55,634 nucleotides of DNA from a bacterium (GCA_017541975.1 JAFXYB010000006.1:1-55634), one strand, 5' to 3'; positions 25,616 through 35,998 are shown, counted from the first letter of the stretch. The notes: generated by a model not told the origin, from the letters alone. A program made the numbers and translations.

Positions 25616-25897
25616 ATGTCAAGATCTATTAAGAAAGGTCCATTCTGTGATGAATCTTTAATGAAGAAAGTCATCGAAGCTAAAAACTCAAAATCAAAGA
25701 AAGTCATTCAAACTTGGTCAAGACGTTCTACTATCTTCCCAGAATTTGTAGGACTAACAATCGGCGTATACAACGGCAAACAATTCGTTCCAGTATACGT
25801 AGTAGAAGATATGGTTGGACATAAACTTGGTGAATTCTCGCTCACAAGAAACTTCCGTGGCCATACTTCTGGTGATAAACAACAAGGTAAGAAATAG
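25616..25897 (+). CDS. rpsS: Ribosomal protein S19
   Basis: This 93-residue head protein begins [18 protein letters not shown] and ends in the typical [18 protein letters not shown]. It follows rplB through a TAGGAG stop-SD fusion. Confidence 0.97.
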   Translation: MSRSIKKGPFCDESLMKKVIEAKNSKSKKVIQTWSRRSTIFPEFVGLTIGVYNGKQFVPVYVVEDMVGHKLGEFSLTRNFRGHTSGDKQQGKK

Positions 25898-25908
25898 GAG
25901 GAAGTAAT

Positions 25909-26244
25909 ATGGAAGCTAAAGCTAGTGTAAAAATGATCAGAATTGCTCCTCGTAAAGTAAGACTTGTTCTTGATTTAGTTAGAGGCAAAGATTACAAAGA
26001 AGCTGAAGCCATCTTAAAGAACGTTAATCGTGGCGCAGCTAGAGAAGTATTAAAAGTTATCAATTCATGTAAAGCTAATGCAGAACACAACTTCAATATG
26101 GACGTTGAAAAGCTTTATGTAAAAGAAATTTACGCAAACGAAGGAATTACAATGAAGAGAATGCAACCTCATGCTAAAGGCCAAGGCTTTGCAATCTTAA
26201 AAAGAACTAGTTCAATCTACTGCGTTTTAGGAGAGAGGGAATAA
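25909..26244 (+). CDS. rplV: Ribosomal protein L22
   Basis: This 111-residue tunnel protein has KMIRIAPRKVRLVLDLVRGK at the start and a beta-hairpin (GITMKRMQPHAKGQGF) that would reach into the tunnel, the known site of macrolide-resistance changes. It is preceded by TAGGAGG. Confidence 0.97.
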   Translation: MEAKASVKMIRIAPRKVRLVLDLVRGKDYKEAEAILKNVNRGAAREVLKVINSCKANAEHNFNMDVEKLYVKEIYANEGITMKRMQPHAKGQGFAILKRTSSIYCVLGERE

Positions 26245-26247
26245 TCT

Positions 26248-26940
26248 ATGGGACAAAAAGTTAATCCTAATGGTTTACGTCTTGGCATCAACAAGAACTG
26301 GGATGCTAGATGGTATGCAAGCAATAAAGAAGTGCCATACCTTCTCGACGAAGATTTAAAAATTAGAAAATACGTTGCTAAGAAATTCCAATCAGCATCA
26401 ATCGCAAGAGTTGTTACTGAAAGAAGTAAAAACAGAGTAGTAGTTACTCTCTATACTGCAAAACCTGGTATGGTTATCGGTAGAGAAGGCGCTATCAAGA
26501 AAGAAGCTGTTGAAGAATTATCTAAATTAACAGGAAAAGAAGTTTACGTTAACGTTAAAGAAGTTAGACGTCCTGAAACTGATGCAACACTCGTTGCTGA
26601 ATCAATCGCTCGTCAACTTGAAAACCGTGCTTCATTCAGAAGAGTTCAAAAACTCGCTATCACAAGAGCTTTAAAAGCTGGTGCTAAAGGATGCAAAACT
26701 TCTATTTCTGGTAGACTTGCTGGCGCTGAAATCGCTAGAAGTGAAGGTTATTCTGAAGGAAACGTTCCTCTACATACTCTTCGTGCTAATATCGACTACG
26801 CTCACACTGAAGCCTTAACTACTTATGGTATCCTCGGTGTTAAAGTGTGGATCTATAAAGGCGAAGTATTAAAGGGAACTCCTGAAGAAGAAGACACAAG
26901 AAGGGAGGATAGAAGACATGTTAATGCCAAAAAGAACTAA
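26248..26940 (+). CDS. rpsC: Ribosomal protein S3
   Basis: This 230-residue mRNA-entry protein begins [20 protein letters not shown], contains the KH-type [13 protein letters not shown] near residue 75, and the C-terminal [12 protein letters not shown] and [14 protein letters not shown]. Its last 23 bases overlap rplP. Confidence 0.97.
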   Translation: MGQKVNPNGLRLGINKNWDARWYASNKEVPYLLDEDLKIRKYVAKKFQSASIARVVTERSKNRVVVTLYTAKPGMVIGREGAIKKEAVEELSKLTGKEVYVNVKEVRRPETDATLVAESIARQLENRASFRRVQKLAITRALKAGAKGCKTSISGRLAGAEIARSEGYSEGNVPLHTLRANIDYAHTEALTTYGILGVKVWIYKGEVLKGTPEEEDTRREDRRHVNAKKN

Positions 26941-27331
26941 GTACCGTCGTCCACATAGACTTTCATTCGAAGGTCATGCAAAAGGCGGAACAGAACTCGC
27001 ATTCGGTGAGTTCGGTCTAGTTGCTAAAGAAGGCGCATGGGTCACTGCCCGTCAAATTGAAGCAGCCAGAGTTGCTATCACAAGATATTTAGACAGAACT
27101 GGTAAAGTTTGGATCAAAGTATTCCCACACTTAGCTAAAACTAAGAAACCTCTCGAAGTACGTATGGGTTCTGGTAAAGGTGCGGTTGAAGGATACGTTG
27201 CAGTAGTTAAAGAAGGATTCATCCTCTTCGAACTTGCAGGAGTAAGCGAAGAAGCAGCTAAAGAAGCTTTCCGTCTTGGCGCTGCAAAACTCCCAGTTTT
27301 AACAAAAATGATTAAGAAGGAGGTTCAATAG
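26918..27331 (+). CDS. rplP: Ribosomal protein L16
   Basis: This 137-residue protein next to the A site begins [20 protein letters not shown] and carries the segment [20 protein letters not shown]. The start lies inside the end of rpsC with GGGAGG nine bases upstream; a second in-frame ATG at 26924 is possible. Confidence 0.96.
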   Translation: MLMPKRTKYRRPHRLSFEGHAKGGTELAFGEFGLVAKEGAWVTARQIEAARVAITRYLDRTGKVWIKVFPHLAKTKKPLEVRMGSGKGAVEGYVAVVKEGFILFELAGVSEEAAKEAFRLGAAKLPVLTKMIKKEVQ

Positions 27332-27335
27332 TTTT

Positions 27336-27530
27336 ATGAGAATCGAAGAAATCAGAAAGCTTTCTAACGAAGACATCACTAAGAAGATTCAAGATTTAAA
27401 GAAACAATTATTTGATCTCCGTTTCAAACAAGCTACAGGTCAATTACAAAATGTAGCTGACATTAAGAAAACAAGAAAGACTATCGCTCGTCTCTCTACA
27501 GTATTAAATGAGAGAAGAGTAGAGGCATAG
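27336..27530 (+). CDS. rpmC: Ribosomal protein L29
   Basis: This 64-residue two-helix protein at the tunnel exit begins MRIEEIRKLSNEDITKKI and has LFDLRFKQATGQLQN and the basic end KTRKTIARLSTVLNER. It starts 5 bases after rplP, whose end supplies AGGAGG. Confidence 0.95.
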   Translation: MRIEEIRKLSNEDITKKIQDLKKQLFDLRFKQATGQLQNVADIKKTRKTIARLSTVLNERRVEA

Positions 27531-27539
27531 GAGGAAAGT

Positions 27540-27800
27540 ATGGAAAGAAACGTTCGTAAAACTTTCGTTGGTATCGTTGTATCTGATACAAATGATAAAA
27601 CCATCACTGTTAAAGTTGATACTTATAAAAAACATCCTCTCTACTCTAAAAGAGTGATGTCATCTAAGAAATTTAGAGCTCATGATGAAGAAAACATCGC
27701 TCATGTTGGCGATAAAGTTGAAATCATGGAAACTAGACCTCTCAGTGCAACTAAACGTTATCGTTTAATCAAAGTCATTGAGAAGCATATTGAAGTGTAG
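27540..27800 (+). CDS. rpsQ: Ribosomal protein S17
   Basis: This 86-residue OB-fold protein has [20 protein letters not shown] and the conserved [28 protein letters not shown] stop-SD fusion links it to rpmC. Confidence 0.96.
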   Translation: MERNVRKTFVGIVVSDTNDKTITVKVDTYKKHPLYSKRVMSSKKFRAHDEENIAHVGDKVEIMETRPLSATKRYRLIKVIEKHIEV

Positions 27801-27812
27801 GAGGACTCGGTA

Positions 27813-28181
27813 ATGATTCAAACTTTTTCAAGATTAAGAGTTGCTGATAACTCTGGCGCTAAAACAATTATGTGCATTAAAGTATTAGGTGGAACTCACA
27901 GAAAATTCGCTCATATCGGTGATATTATCGTAGCTTCTGTTAAGAGTGCATCATCTGACGGTAACGTTAAACAATCTGATATTGTTAAAGCTGTTATCGT
28001 AAGAACTAAAAGAAGTATCCAAAGACCTGATGGATCATCAATCAAATTCGATGATAACGCAGCCGTTATCGTTGACTCTGAAAAGAATCCAAAAGGAACA
28101 CGTATCTTTGGTCCAGTAGCAAGAGAACTCCGTGATAAAGAATTCACAAAGATCGTATCTCTCGCTCCTGAGGTATTATAG
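27813..28181 (+). CDS. rplN: Ribosomal protein L14
   Basis: This 122-residue interface protein has [20 protein letters not shown] at the start and ends [12 protein letters not shown], the usual length and termini. TAGGAGG precedes it. Confidence 0.97.
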   Translation: MIQTFSRLRVADNSGAKTIMCIKVLGGTHRKFAHIGDIIVASVKSASSDGNVKQSDIVKAVIVRTKRSIQRPDGSSIKFDDNAAVIVDSEKNPKGTRIFGPVARELRDKEFTKIVSLAPEVL

Positions 28182-28191
28182 GAGGACGGCT

Positions 28192-28536
28192 ATGAATCTT
28201 AAGAAAGGTGATCAAGTTGTTATCATTAGTGGCCAAGATAAAGGCAAAACTGCTAAGATCGTTGCTGTTCTAAAGAACAACAAAGTTCTTCTCGATGGAG
28301 AAGGCATCAAGTTCGCTAAACATCATGAAAAACCATCTAACTCAAACCCAGATGGCGGTATCGTTGATAAAGCTATTCCAATTGATGCATCAAACGTTAT
28401 GCTCGTAGTTGGAAAAGACAAACAAAGAACAAGAGTTGGTTATAAAACTATAACTCAACAATCTAAAAAGAAAAATAGTCCAGCTGTTTCTAAGAAAGTT
28501 AGATATTCAGTTAAGACTCAAGAAGTGTTGGATTAG
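28192..28536 (+). CDS. rplX: Ribosomal protein L24
   Basis: This 114-residue assembly initiator has a KOW motif at KKGDQVVIISGQDKGKTAKI. The ATG at 28192 follows TAGGAGG; an in-frame codon at 28132 lies inside rplN and is not used. The C-terminal part (QQSKKKNSPAVSKKVRYSV) is basic and more variable. Confidence 0.95.
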   Translation: MNLKKGDQVVIISGQDKGKTAKIVAVLKNNKVLLDGEGIKFAKHHEKPSNSNPDGGIVDKAIPIDASNVMLVVGKDKQRTRVGYKTITQQSKKKNSPAVSKKVRYSVKTQEVLD

Positions 28537-28548
28537 TAGGAGTGTATT

Positions 28549-29097
28549 ATGAATAGACTACAAGAAAGATATTTAAATGAAATCCAACCAGCTTTAATGA
28601 AGAAATTCAACTATTCAACTGTAATGCAATGTCCTAAAGTTGTTAAGATCGTTGTAAACATGGGTGTTGGTGATTCAATCCAAAACTCAAAATTATTAGA
28701 TGATGCAGTAGCTGATTTAACTCAAATCACAGGACAAAAACCAGTTATCACAATCGCAAAGAAGTCAATCGCTAACTTCAAACTCCGTGAAGGAATGAAG
28801 ATCGGTACAAAGGTTACTCTTCGCGGTCAAAGAATGTATGAATTCTTAGACAAGCTCGTTTCAATTACCCTTCCTCGTGTTAGAGACTTTAGAGGCGTAA
28901 GCGCTAAAGCTTTCGATGGTAGAGGAAACTACACATTAGGTGTTAAAGAACAAATTATCTTCCCAGAAATCAATCTAGATAAGGTAACTAAAGTTCGTGG
29001 TATGGACATTGTAATCGTTACAACAGCCCAAACTGATGAGGAAGCTTTCGAATTATTAAAACTCGTAGGTGTTCCATTCCAACGCAAAGGTGAATAA
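28549..29097 (+). CDS. rplE: Ribosomal protein L5
   Basis: This 182-residue protein binds 5S rRNA and contacts the P-site tRNA. It has the [20 protein letters not shown] segment, [20 protein letters not shown] and the C-terminal [20 protein letters not shown]. Confidence 0.97.
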   Translation: MNRLQERYLNEIQPALMKKFNYSTVMQCPKVVKIVVNMGVGDSIQNSKLLDDAVADLTQITGQKPVITIAKKSIANFKLREGMKIGTKVTLRGQRMYEFLDKLVSITLPRVRDFRGVSAKAFDGRGNYTLGVKEQIIFPEINLDKVTKVRGMDIVIVTTAQTDEEAFELLKLVGVPFQRKGE

Positions 29098-29102
29098 GAA
29101 TT

Positions 29103-29288
29103 ATGGCAAAGACATCAAAAATCGTTAGTTCAAAAAGACCACAAAAGTTCTCAACTCGTGTTTACACAAGATGCGAAAGATGTGGACGTCCTCATGCAGT
29201 ATATCGCAAATTCCATTTATGCCGTATCTGTTTCAGGGAATTAGCTTCAGAGGGAAAGATCCCTGGAGTAAGAAAATCAAGTTGGTAG
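29103..29288 (+). CDS. rpsN: Ribosomal protein S14, zinc-binding short form
   Basis: This 61-residue type Z S14 has an intact zinc site: CERC and CRIC, separated by [12 protein letters not shown]. It starts 5 bases after rplE, has a weak ribosome binding site and is linked to rpsH through TAGGAGG. Confidence 0.96.
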   Translation: MAKTSKIVSSKRPQKFSTRVYTRCERCGRPHAVYRKFHLCRICFRELASEGKIPGVRKSSW

Positions 29289-29302
29289 GAGGAAAGTAAA
29301 AT

Positions 29303-29704
29303 ATGATGACAGATCCAATTGCTGATATGCTCACTCGTATCAGAAACGCTAATGCGATGAAGATGAAAACTGTTAATATTCCTCTATCACGTACTAAAAC
29401 AGAAATCCTTGAAGTATTAAGAGTAGAAGGATATATTATGGGTTACGAAGTTAAGAGAGATGAAGTTTCTCATCGTAACGTTATTGAAGTAACTTTAAAA
29501 TATTTATCAAACAATGAAAGAGTTATCCAAGGACTCAAGAGAATCTCTAAGCCAGGCTTAAGAGTTTATGCAGCAGCTGAAAAACTCCCTAAGGTACTTA
29601 ATGGGCTCGGTGTTGCAATCATCTCTACATCTAAAGGTATTATGACTGATAAAGATGCAAGAAGACAAAATATCGGTGGCGAAGTAATCGCCTACATCTG
29701 GTAG
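29303..29704 (+). CDS. rpsH: Ribosomal protein S8
   Basis: This 133-residue 16S-binding protein begins [19 protein letters not shown] and ends [19 protein letters not shown] plus a short tail. It is the usual regulator of the spc operon in other bacteria. Two adjacent ATG codons (29303 and 29306) follow AGGAGG. Confidence 0.97.
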   Translation: MMTDPIADMLTRIRNANAMKMKTVNIPLSRTKTEILEVLRVEGYIMGYEVKRDEVSHRNVIEVTLKYLSNNERVIQGLKRISKPGLRVYAAAEKLPKVLNGLGVAIISTSKGIMTDKDARRQNIGGEVIAYIW

Positions 29705-29709
29705 TAATT

Positions 29710-30252
29710 ATGAGTCGTATTGGTAAAAAACCTATAGCTATCCCAGACGGCACTAAAGTAACAGTTGAAAACAACGTAGTTACTGTAGAAGGCAAACTCG
29801 GAAAGCTCACACAAAAATTTAGAAACGATGTAGTAATCGAAGTAAAGGATAACGAAGTACACGTTACTCTTCCAGAAAACCCTACATCATTCTCAGAAGT
29901 TTATCATGGAACTGCAAGAGCATTAGTACACAACATGGTAGTAGGATGCAGCGAAGGTTTCAAAGTTGCACTCGAAATCAAGGGCACAGGTTACAGATTT
30001 GTAAACAGCACTCCTGGTGTTCTTACAGTTTTAGCTGGTTATTCAAATCCAGTAGAGTCTAAGATTCCAGAAGGAATCACAATTGAGCTCCCAACTCAAA
30101 CTGACTGCGTTATCAAAGGCGCAAACAAGGAACTAGTTGGAGAATATGCAGCTAACATTAGGGGAATTAGACCTCCTGAGCCATACCATGGAAAAGGTAT
30201 AAGATATAAAGGCGAAAAAGTTAGACATAAAGAAGGAAAGACAGCGAAGTAA
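29710..30252 (+). CDS. rplF: Ribosomal protein L6
   Basis: This 180-residue two-domain protein begins [19 protein letters not shown] and ends [20 protein letters not shown]. It is 5 bases after rpsH, without a clear Shine-Dalgarno, so coupling is likely. Confidence 0.97.
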   Translation: MSRIGKKPIAIPDGTKVTVENNVVTVEGKLGKLTQKFRNDVVIEVKDNEVHVTLPENPTSFSEVYHGTARALVHNMVVGCSEGFKVALEIKGTGYRFVNSTPGVLTVLAGYSNPVESKIPEGITIELPTQTDCVIKGANKELVGEYAANIRGIRPPEPYHGKGIRYKGEKVRHKEGKTAK

Positions 30253-30254
30253 TT

Positions 30255-30605
30255 ATGATTAAGATTTATGATTCAAATGCACAAAGACTAAGACGTCATG
30301 AACGCGTAAGAAAAACTGTAAGCGGAACTCCTGAACGTCCAAGATTAGATGTTTTCCGTTCAAATATGCATATCTATGCTCAAGTTATTGATGATACTAA
30401 GGGTGTTACACTCGCTAGTGCATCAAGTTTAAAACTCGCTCGTGGTTCAAACTGTGAAGCAGCTAAAGAAGTAGGCAAGATGGTTGCTGAAGCTGCTCTC
30501 AAAGCTGGAATCACTGAAGTAGTATTCGACCGTGGTGGTTATATCTATCATGGTAGAGTTAAAGCTCTCGCAGACGGCGCTAGAGAAGCCGGACTCAAAT
30601 TCTAG
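30255..30605 (+). CDS. rplR: Ribosomal protein L18
   Basis: This 116-residue 5S-binding protein has [20 protein letters not shown] and the C-terminal [20 protein letters not shown]. It starts two bases after the rplF stop. Confidence 0.96.
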   Translation: MIKIYDSNAQRLRRHERVRKTVSGTPERPRLDVFRSNMHIYAQVIDDTKGVTLASASSLKLARGSNCEAAKEVGKMVAEAALKAGITEVVFDRGGYIYHGRVKALADGAREAGLKF

Positions 30606-30617
30606 GAGGATTATTAA

Positions 30618-31241
30618 ATGGAAGAAAAAGAATTAGAAGTTTTAGAAACTCCAGAAGTTGAAGCTGCTCCTCAAGCTAGCGAAGCTACTCAAGAAGAGAG
30701 ACCTAGAAGAGATCGTAGAAACTCTGAAAGACGTCCAAGAAGAGAAAAAGCGGTTGAAGAAGAATCTCCATACCAAGAAAAATTAATCTCTGTAGGCAGA
30801 ATCACTAAGGTAGTTAAGGGTGGTAGAAGAATGCGTTTCAATGCCCTCGTAGTTATCGGTGATGGTAAAGGTCTCGTTGGCTTTGGCACTGGTAAAGCTC
30901 ATGAAGTACCAGATGCAATCAAGAAAGCTGCAAAAGATGCAGAAAAGAATTTAGTTAAAGTTCCACTATACGGAACTACAATTTCTCACCAAATCGTAGG
31001 TCACTACGGTGCTGGTTCAGTTCTTCTAAAACCAGCCGTTCCTGGTACTGGTGTATCAGCTGGTGGTGCTGTTCGTTCTATCATGGAACTTGCAGGTATT
31101 GAAGACGTATTATCAAAATCTCTCGGTTCTCATACTCCAATCAACGTAGTTAGAGCAACATTCGATGCACTAACTCACTTACGTTCAGTAGATCAAGTTG
31201 CTGAAGTTAGAGGAATCGAGGCAAGGAAGGTACTTAAATAA
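30618..31241 (+). CDS. rpsE: Ribosomal protein S5 with N-terminal extension
   Basis: This 207-residue protein carries the S5 core from about residue 52 ([19 protein letters not shown], the fidelity loop, then [15 protein letters not shown] and [13 protein letters not shown]). The first ~50 residues are an extension absent from ordinary S5 (about 166 residues): an acidic part (residues 1-28) followed by a very basic one ([13 protein letters not shown]). The ATG at 30618 follows TAGGAGG at good spacing, so the extension is translated. Confidence 0.95.
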   Translation: MEEKELEVLETPEVEAAPQASEATQEERPRRDRRNSERRPRREKAVEEESPYQEKLISVGRITKVVKGGRRMRFNALVVIGDGKGLVGFGTGKAHEVPDAIKKAAKDAEKNLVKVPLYGTTISHQIVGHYGAGSVLLKPAVPGTGVSAGGAVRSIMELAGIEDVLSKSLGSHTPINVVRATFDALTHLRSVDQVAEVRGIEARKVLK

Positions 31242-31420
31242 TGTTAAAAGTTACTTTAGTTAAGAGCCCTCTTACAAGAAAACAAAATCAAATCGCTACT
31301 GTTAAAGCTTTAGGTTTACACAAACTCCACAGCTCAGTAGTAAAAAACGATAATCCTCAGATCAGAGGTATGATTAACACAATCAAACACCTCGTTAAGG
31401 TCGAAGAAGTGGAGGCATAA
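31241..31420 (+). CDS. rpmD: Ribosomal protein L30
   Basis: This 59-residue protein begins [20 protein letters not shown] and has the family part [20 protein letters not shown]. Its ATG shares one base with the rpsE stop (TAATG), and GGAAGG lies upstream inside rpsE. It was too short for a simple length cutoff but is plainly real by sequence and position. Confidence 0.95.
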   Translation: MLKVTLVKSPLTRKQNQIATVKALGLHKLHSSVVKNDNPQIRGMINTIKHLVKVEEVEA

Positions 31421-31421
31421 T

Positions 31422-31856
31422 ATGGCACTTGAAAATTTAAAACCAACTCCTGGTTCAACTCATTCAAAGAAAGTACTAGGCCGTGGTTATGGCGCTCATG
31501 GCAAAACTTCAGGTAGAGGCCAAAAAGGTCAAGGATCACGTGCTGGTGGTGGACCTCGTTTAGGTTTCGCTGGTGGGCAAACACCTCTCTATAAGAGACT
31601 TGCGAAAAGAGGTTTCACACATGTATTCAAGAAAGAATACGCAATCGTTAATGTTTCTATGTTAAATGTTTTCGAAGCTGGTTCAACTGTTGATAAAGAA
31701 GCTCTCGTTAACGCAGGTTTAGTTGATAAAGATGCCAAACTCGTTAAAGTACTCGCAAACGGCGAATTAAATGTTGCTCTTACAGTAAAAGCTGACAAAG
31801 TTTCAGAAAACGCAAAAGCTAAAATTGAAGCCGCTGGTGGAAAAGTAGAGGAGTAA
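31422..31856 (+). CDS. rplO: Ribosomal protein L15
   Basis: This 144-residue protein has the Gly-rich N-terminus [20 protein letters not shown] and [19 protein letters not shown], then the compact C-terminal domain. The ribosome binding site GGAGG is inside the end of rpmD. Confidence 0.96.
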   Translation: MALENLKPTPGSTHSKKVLGRGYGAHGKTSGRGQKGQGSRAGGGPRLGFAGGQTPLYKRLAKRGFTHVFKKEYAIVNVSMLNVFEAGSTVDKEALVNAGLVDKDAKLVKVLANGELNVALTVKADKVSENAKAKIEAAGGKVEE

Positions 31857-31860
31857 TCTA

Positions 31861-33138
31861 ATGGATACTATCAAGAAGGTCTTCAAAAACAAAGAAGAGA
31901 TGCTTAAAATCTTATTTACTCTTGGAATGTTCTTAGTATTTAAAATTTGTACTATGATCCCTGCAGTAAATAATGTCCAATTATTCAAAGCTGAAGATTC
32001 AGCAGGATTTATCGGTATTATTAACTCCTTCTCAGGAGACGCTCTTAGAAATTATTCAATAGTCGCATTAGGAATTGGTCCTTACATCACCGCATCAATC
32101 ATCATCGAACTTTTAGAAATGGATATCATTCCAATTCTCAAAGAATGGAAAGATGAAGGAGAAGAAGGACGTAAAAAATTAGGTCAACTCACAAGATATG
32201 CTGGTATCGGCGTTGCTTTCATTCAAGCAGTTGCTACTACATTCGGTATGCAAGCCCAAATCTTCCAAGGCGGAAGAACTTCATTCCTTGGTTTAATGGC
32301 CGTTTCTATTACTCTAACTGCTGGTTCAGCTCTCTGTATCTGGCTCGCAGACTTAATCACAACTTATGGTGTTGGTAATGGTACATCATTACTAATCACA
32401 ATTGGTATTGTTATTTCTTTCCCAAGCTCTATAAGTACTCTAGTTTCGGATATTTCAGGTCAAGAAGTTGCATTCTCTAAATATTTCACTGCATTCTTCT
32501 CACTCCTATTATTCTTTGTTATCCTAATCGGTATCGTATTTATGGAAGGCTCACAAAGAAAGATTCAGATTCAATATGCTAATAGACCTAGTGCTGCTAA
32601 GTTCCAAGGCGCAAGCGAATCTACATTCCCAATTAAGCTCAACTCAGCTTCAGTTATCCCAGTAATCTTCGCTGCAACTTTACTAGGTATACCTCAAACA
32701 ATCTTCTCATTTGCGATTGATCAAAACACTGCTGCAGCTTTATGGCTAAATGAAATTTTCTCATCTCATGCCATCATCGGTTATGTAATCTATGTATTAT
32801 TAATATTCTTCTTTGCAATATTCTATACATTCTTACAAATCAACCCACAAAAGACTGCAGAAGATCTCCAAAAACGAGGAGCATATATCCCAGGCTATCG
32901 TCCAGGATATGAAACAGAAGAATACTTATCAAAAGTATTATTCAACGTAACTCTATTTGGCGCACTCTATCTTGTTGTTGTTGCATCACTTCCAACTCTC
33001 TCAACAATGCTTGGTGCATCTACCGCTATTGAAATTGGTGGTACATCACTCATGATCGTTGTCGGTGTTGCTATCGAAACAGTACGTCAAATCAAGACTG
33101 ATGTTCAAGATCAAAGATACGAGGGATTCCTCTCTTAG
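31861..33138 (+). CDS. secY: Protein translocase subunit SecY
   Basis: This 425-residue channel protein has ten hydrophobic segments. Recognizable parts are the plug and helix 2 region (SGDALRNYSIVALGIGPYI), the second-half segment QIQYANRPSAAKFQGASEST and the cytoplasmic loops YIPGYRPGYETEEYL and VEIGGTSLMIVVGVAIETV-like end. It follows rplO by 4 bases and works with the enlarged SecE of this window. Confidence 0.96.
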   Translation: MDTIKKVFKNKEEMLKILFTLGMFLVFKICTMIPAVNNVQLFKAEDSAGFIGIINSFSGDALRNYSIVALGIGPYITASIIIELLEMDIIPILKEWKDEGEEGRKKLGQLTRYAGIGVAFIQAVATTFGMQAQIFQGGRTSFLGLMAVSITLTAGSALCIWLADLITTYGVGNGTSLLITIGIVISFPSSISTLVSDISGQEVAFSKYFTAFFSLLLFFVILIGIVFMEGSQRKIQIQYANRPSAAKFQGASESTFPIKLNSASVIPVIFAATLLGIPQTIFSFAIDQNTAAALWLNEIFSSHAIIGYVIYVLLIFFFAIFYTFLQINPQKTAEDLQKRGAYIPGYRPGYETEEYLSKVLFNVTLFGALYLVVVASLPTLSTMLGASTAIEIGGTSLMIVVGVAIETVRQIKTDVQDQRYEGFLS

Positions 33139-33145
33139 GTGAAAC

Positions 33146-33796
33146 ATGAATTTAGTAATTCTTGGCAAACCAGGTGCAGGTAAAGGCACACTCTGTGCAT
33201 ATTGCGTAGAGAAAGCTAATCTCACTCATATTTCAACTGGAGATATTTTCCGCGAAGAAATCAAGGCAAAAACTCCACTTGGAATACTTGCTGATTCTTA
33301 CATTAGTAAGGGTAATCTATGTCCGGATAGTGTTACCAACGAAATTATCAAGAATGTACTATTAAAGGATCCAACAAAGAGTTATCTCTTTGATGGCTAT
33401 CCAAGAACTGTAAATCAAGCTGATGCACTAGCTCAAATGATGAAAGAGCTAGGCATCAAGCTTGATGCAGTCATCGATATGAACGTTAGTGATGATCTCG
33501 TTATCGAAAGACTATCGACAAGAAGACTATGCAGAAACTGTGGTACCATCTATAACACAAGAAACCATATGCCTAAGGTAGAAGGTAAATGTGACCTTTG
33601 TGGTGGTGAAATCTACACAAGGGCAGATGACCAAGTCGATGCAATTAAGGAACGTTTACATGTGTATAAAACAAAAACTCAACCTTTAATCGATTATTAC
33701 ACAAAGAACGGTTTACTTATGGTAGTAGACGGTGCTCTACCACCAGAAGAGCTTTATCAAGTAATTGAGGCAAACCTCAATGAAAGAAAGTTTTAG
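33146..33796 (+). CDS. adk: Adenylate kinase
   Basis: This 216-residue enzyme interconverts ATP, AMP and ADP. It has the P-loop GKPGAGKGTL, the AMP site STGDIFREE, DGYPRTVNQADAL, and a zinc-type LID with two Cys pairs (CRNC and CDLC). TAGGTG links it to secY. The methionine aminopeptidase gene that usually follows in Bacilli is absent. Confidence 0.96.
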   Translation: MNLVILGKPGAGKGTLCAYCVEKANLTHISTGDIFREEIKAKTPLGILADSYISKGNLCPDSVTNEIIKNVLLKDPTKSYLFDGYPRTVNQADALAQMMKELGIKLDAVIDMNVSDDLVIERLSTRRLCRNCGTIYNTRNHMPKVEGKCDLCGGEIYTRADDQVDAIKERLHVYKTKTQPLIDYYTKNGLLMVVDGALPPEELYQVIEANLNERKF

Positions 33797-33851
33797 TTTC
33801 TTAAAATATCTCTAAAGAGACAAAACTAAGCAATATTAAGGAGAATAATGA

Positions 33852-34085
33852 ATGGCAAAAGATGATGTAATCGAGTTTGATGGCACAGTAGTAGAAGTGC
33901 TTCCAAACACAGAATTCATTGTAGAACTTAAGAATGGACATCGTATCCATGCGCACGTTTCTGGCAAAATCCGCATAAACAACATACGCATTTTGCAAGG
34001 TCAAGAAGTCAAAGTTGAATTATCATCTTATGATTTAACACGTGGTAGAATTACGAGGAGATACAACACTAAAAAAGGAGAATAA
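33852..34085 (+). CDS. infA: Translation initiation factor IF-1
   Basis: This 77-residue OB-fold factor has [20 protein letters not shown] and the C-terminal [17 protein letters not shown]. It follows AAGGAG. The 55-base gap from adk holds a nested inverted repeat (TTAGTTT at 33793 with AAACTAA at 33823) that includes the adk stop. Confidence 0.95.
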   Translation: MAKDDVIEFDGTVVEVLPNTEFIVELKNGHRIHAHVSGKIRINNIRILQGQEVKVELSSYDLTRGRITRRYNTKKGE

Positions 34086-34093
34086 TCAAATTA

Positions 34094-34210
34094 ATGAAAA
34101 CTAGACCTTCAGTTAAAAAGATTTGTGATAAGTGTAAAGTTATCAGAAGACATGGCGTAGTTATGGTAATTTGTGAAAATCCTAAACATAAACAAAGACA
34201 AGGTAAATAA
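34094..34210 (+). CDS. rpmJ: Ribosomal protein L36
   Basis: This 38-residue zinc-ribbon protein begins [19 protein letters not shown]; ligands are C11, C14, C27 and H32. It lies between infA and rpsM as in other Bacilli. Confidence 0.95.
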   Translation: MKTRPSVKKICDKCKVIRRHGVVMVICENPKHKQRQGK

Positions 34211-34224
34211 GGAGATAAAAGAGT

Positions 34225-34590
34225 ATGGCACGTATAGTTGGTGTAGATATTCCGAATGATAAGAGAGTCGTTATTTCCCTTACTTATATTTATGGTATCG
34301 GATTAAGCACTTCAAAGAAAATCTTAAAAGAAGTAGGAGTATCAGAAGATACAAGAGTTAAAAACTTAACTGATGAAGAATTAACTAAAATCAGAAATGA
34401 AGTTTCAAAATACAAAATCGAAGGTGATCTCAGAAGAGATACAACTAACGATATCAAACGTTTAATGGATGTTGGCTGCTATAGAGGCATTAGACACAGA
34501 AAAGGCTTACCAGTAAACGGACAAAACACAAGAAATAATGCAAGAACACGTAAAGGTCCAAAGAAGACCGTTACTAACAAGAAGAAATAA
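34225..34590 (+). CDS. rpsM: Ribosomal protein S13
   Basis: This 121-residue head protein begins [20 protein letters not shown] and has [19 protein letters not shown] before its basic tail. AAGGAG precedes the start. Confidence 0.97.
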   Translation: MARIVGVDIPNDKRVVISLTYIYGIGLSTSKKILKEVGVSEDTRVKNLTDEELTKIRNEVSKYKIEGDLRRDTTNDIKRLMDVGCYRGIRHRKGLPVNGQNTRNNARTRKGPKKTVTNKKK

Positions 34591-34604
34591 GGGAGGAATC
34601 TAAA

Positions 34605-34988
34605 ATGGCTACAACAAGAAAACGTCGTGTTAAGAAAAACATCCCTTATGGTGTTGCACACATTCATTCAACATTCAATAACACTATCGTATCTATCACA
34701 GACCCACAAGGCAATTTAGTATCTTGGGCATCTGCAGGTGCAGTAGGTTATAAGGGATCTAAAAAATCAACTCCATTCGCTGCTGGACTTGCAGCTGAAG
34801 CTGCTGCTAAAAAAGCTGCAATGGATTGCGGAATGAAAAAGGTAGAAGTAGATGTTAAAGGACCAGGACCAGGAAGAGATACAGCAGTTCGTTCTTTAGC
34901 AGTTGCTGGTTTAGAAATCACTGCTATTTACGACACTACACCAATTCCACATAATGGTTGTCGTCCACCAAAGAGACCACGTGGCTAG
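34605..34988 (+). CDS. rpsK: Ribosomal protein S11
   Basis: This 127-residue platform protein has the signature [20 protein letters not shown] and ends [17 protein letters not shown] precedes it, and TAGGAGG links it to rpoA. Confidence 0.97.
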   Translation: MATTRKRRVKKNIPYGVAHIHSTFNNTIVSITDPQGNLVSWASAGAVGYKGSKKSTPFAAGLAAEAAAKKAAMDCGMKKVEVDVKGPGPGRDTAVRSLAVAGLEITAIYDTTPIPHNGCRPPKRPRG

Positions 34989-35002
34989 GAGGCTTTGATA
35001 TT

Positions 35003-35998
35003 ATGGCAGATTATGATATCACTCAAGAATCTAGAGCTGCTAGAGAAGAGCTAAAGCTCATCGCTCCAAAGGCTGTTATCACTCCAAGTAGTGATAAAGA
35101 TGTTGCCACTCTTTCAGTTAAACCACTTGAAAGGGGATATGGTCTTACAATTGGTAATGCTCTTAGAAGAGTATTACTCGCAAGTCTTCCAGGTGCTGCA
35201 ATCACTTCAATTCAAATTGATGGTATTCAACATGAATTCTCATCAATTCCTGGTGTAATTGAAGATGTAACTGGAATCGTCTTAAATTTAAAATCAGTTA
35301 TTCTTAAAATCTTATCAGAAGATGCAATCGAAAAGAACCTTGAAATCGATGTAACTGGTCCTATCACCGTTACTGCAGGTGACATTATCTGTGATGAAGA
35401 AGTAGAAATCGTCAACAAAGATCAATACATCTGTCGTGTAAATAGCGGTAGACTTAGAGTTCAACTCACCGCAAGAAAAGGTATCGGTTATAAGAATGCT
35501 GATGAAAACAGAGAATATTGTGAATCTCTAGCTGGTGTTATTCCAATCGATTCAATCTATACCCCTGTTTTAAAAGTTGCATATCATGTAAATAAAGTTA
35601 GAATTCAAGACAACGCTAACTACGAAGAACTCGTATTAGATGTTACTACAAATGGTAGTGTTACTCCTGAATACGCAGTTGCTAAAGCAGCTATGATATT
35701 AAAAGATCAATTAGATTGTGTTGCATCACTCTCAGATAGAGCTGTTCAAGAAGGCTCAACTACTGGTGCATCAATCGTTGAATCTGAAGAATCTCAAACT
35801 CCTGATAGACCAATTGAAGATTTAGATTTAAGTGTTAGATCTTACAATTGCCTCAAGAGAGCTGGTATCTACAAGATTAGTGATCTTTGCAACAAGAGCG
35901 AGGAAGATATGATGAAGATTAGAAACCTCGGCAAGAAATCTTTAAAGGAAATCAAGGACAAACTTGAAGAAATGGGCCTTGGCTTCGCACGTTATTAA
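35003..35998 (+). CDS. rpoA: RNA polymerase alpha subunit
   Basis: This 331-residue subunit has the N-terminal dimer domain (PLERGYGLTIGNALRRVLLA) and the C-terminal domain with tandem helix-hairpin-helix parts (DLDLSVRSYNCLKRAGIYKI and RNLGKKSLKEIKDKLEEMGL) that contacts UP elements and activators. The ATG at 35003, ten bases after TAGGAGG, is preferred to an upstream codon inside rpsK. rpoB and rpoC are not in the window. Confidence 0.97.
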   Translation: MADYDITQESRAAREELKLIAPKAVITPSSDKDVATLSVKPLERGYGLTIGNALRRVLLASLPGAAITSIQIDGIQHEFSSIPGVIEDVTGIVLNLKSVILKILSEDAIEKNLEIDVTGPITVTAGDIICDEEVEIVNKDQYICRVNSGRLRVQLTARKGIGYKNADENREYCESLAGVIPIDSIYTPVLKVAYHVNKVRIQDNANYEELVLDVTTNGSVTPEYAVAKAAMILKDQLDCVASLSDRAVQEGSTTGASIVESEESQTPDRPIEDLDLSVRSYNCLKRAGIYKISDLCNKSEEDMMKIRNLGKKSLKEIKDKLEEMGLGFARY

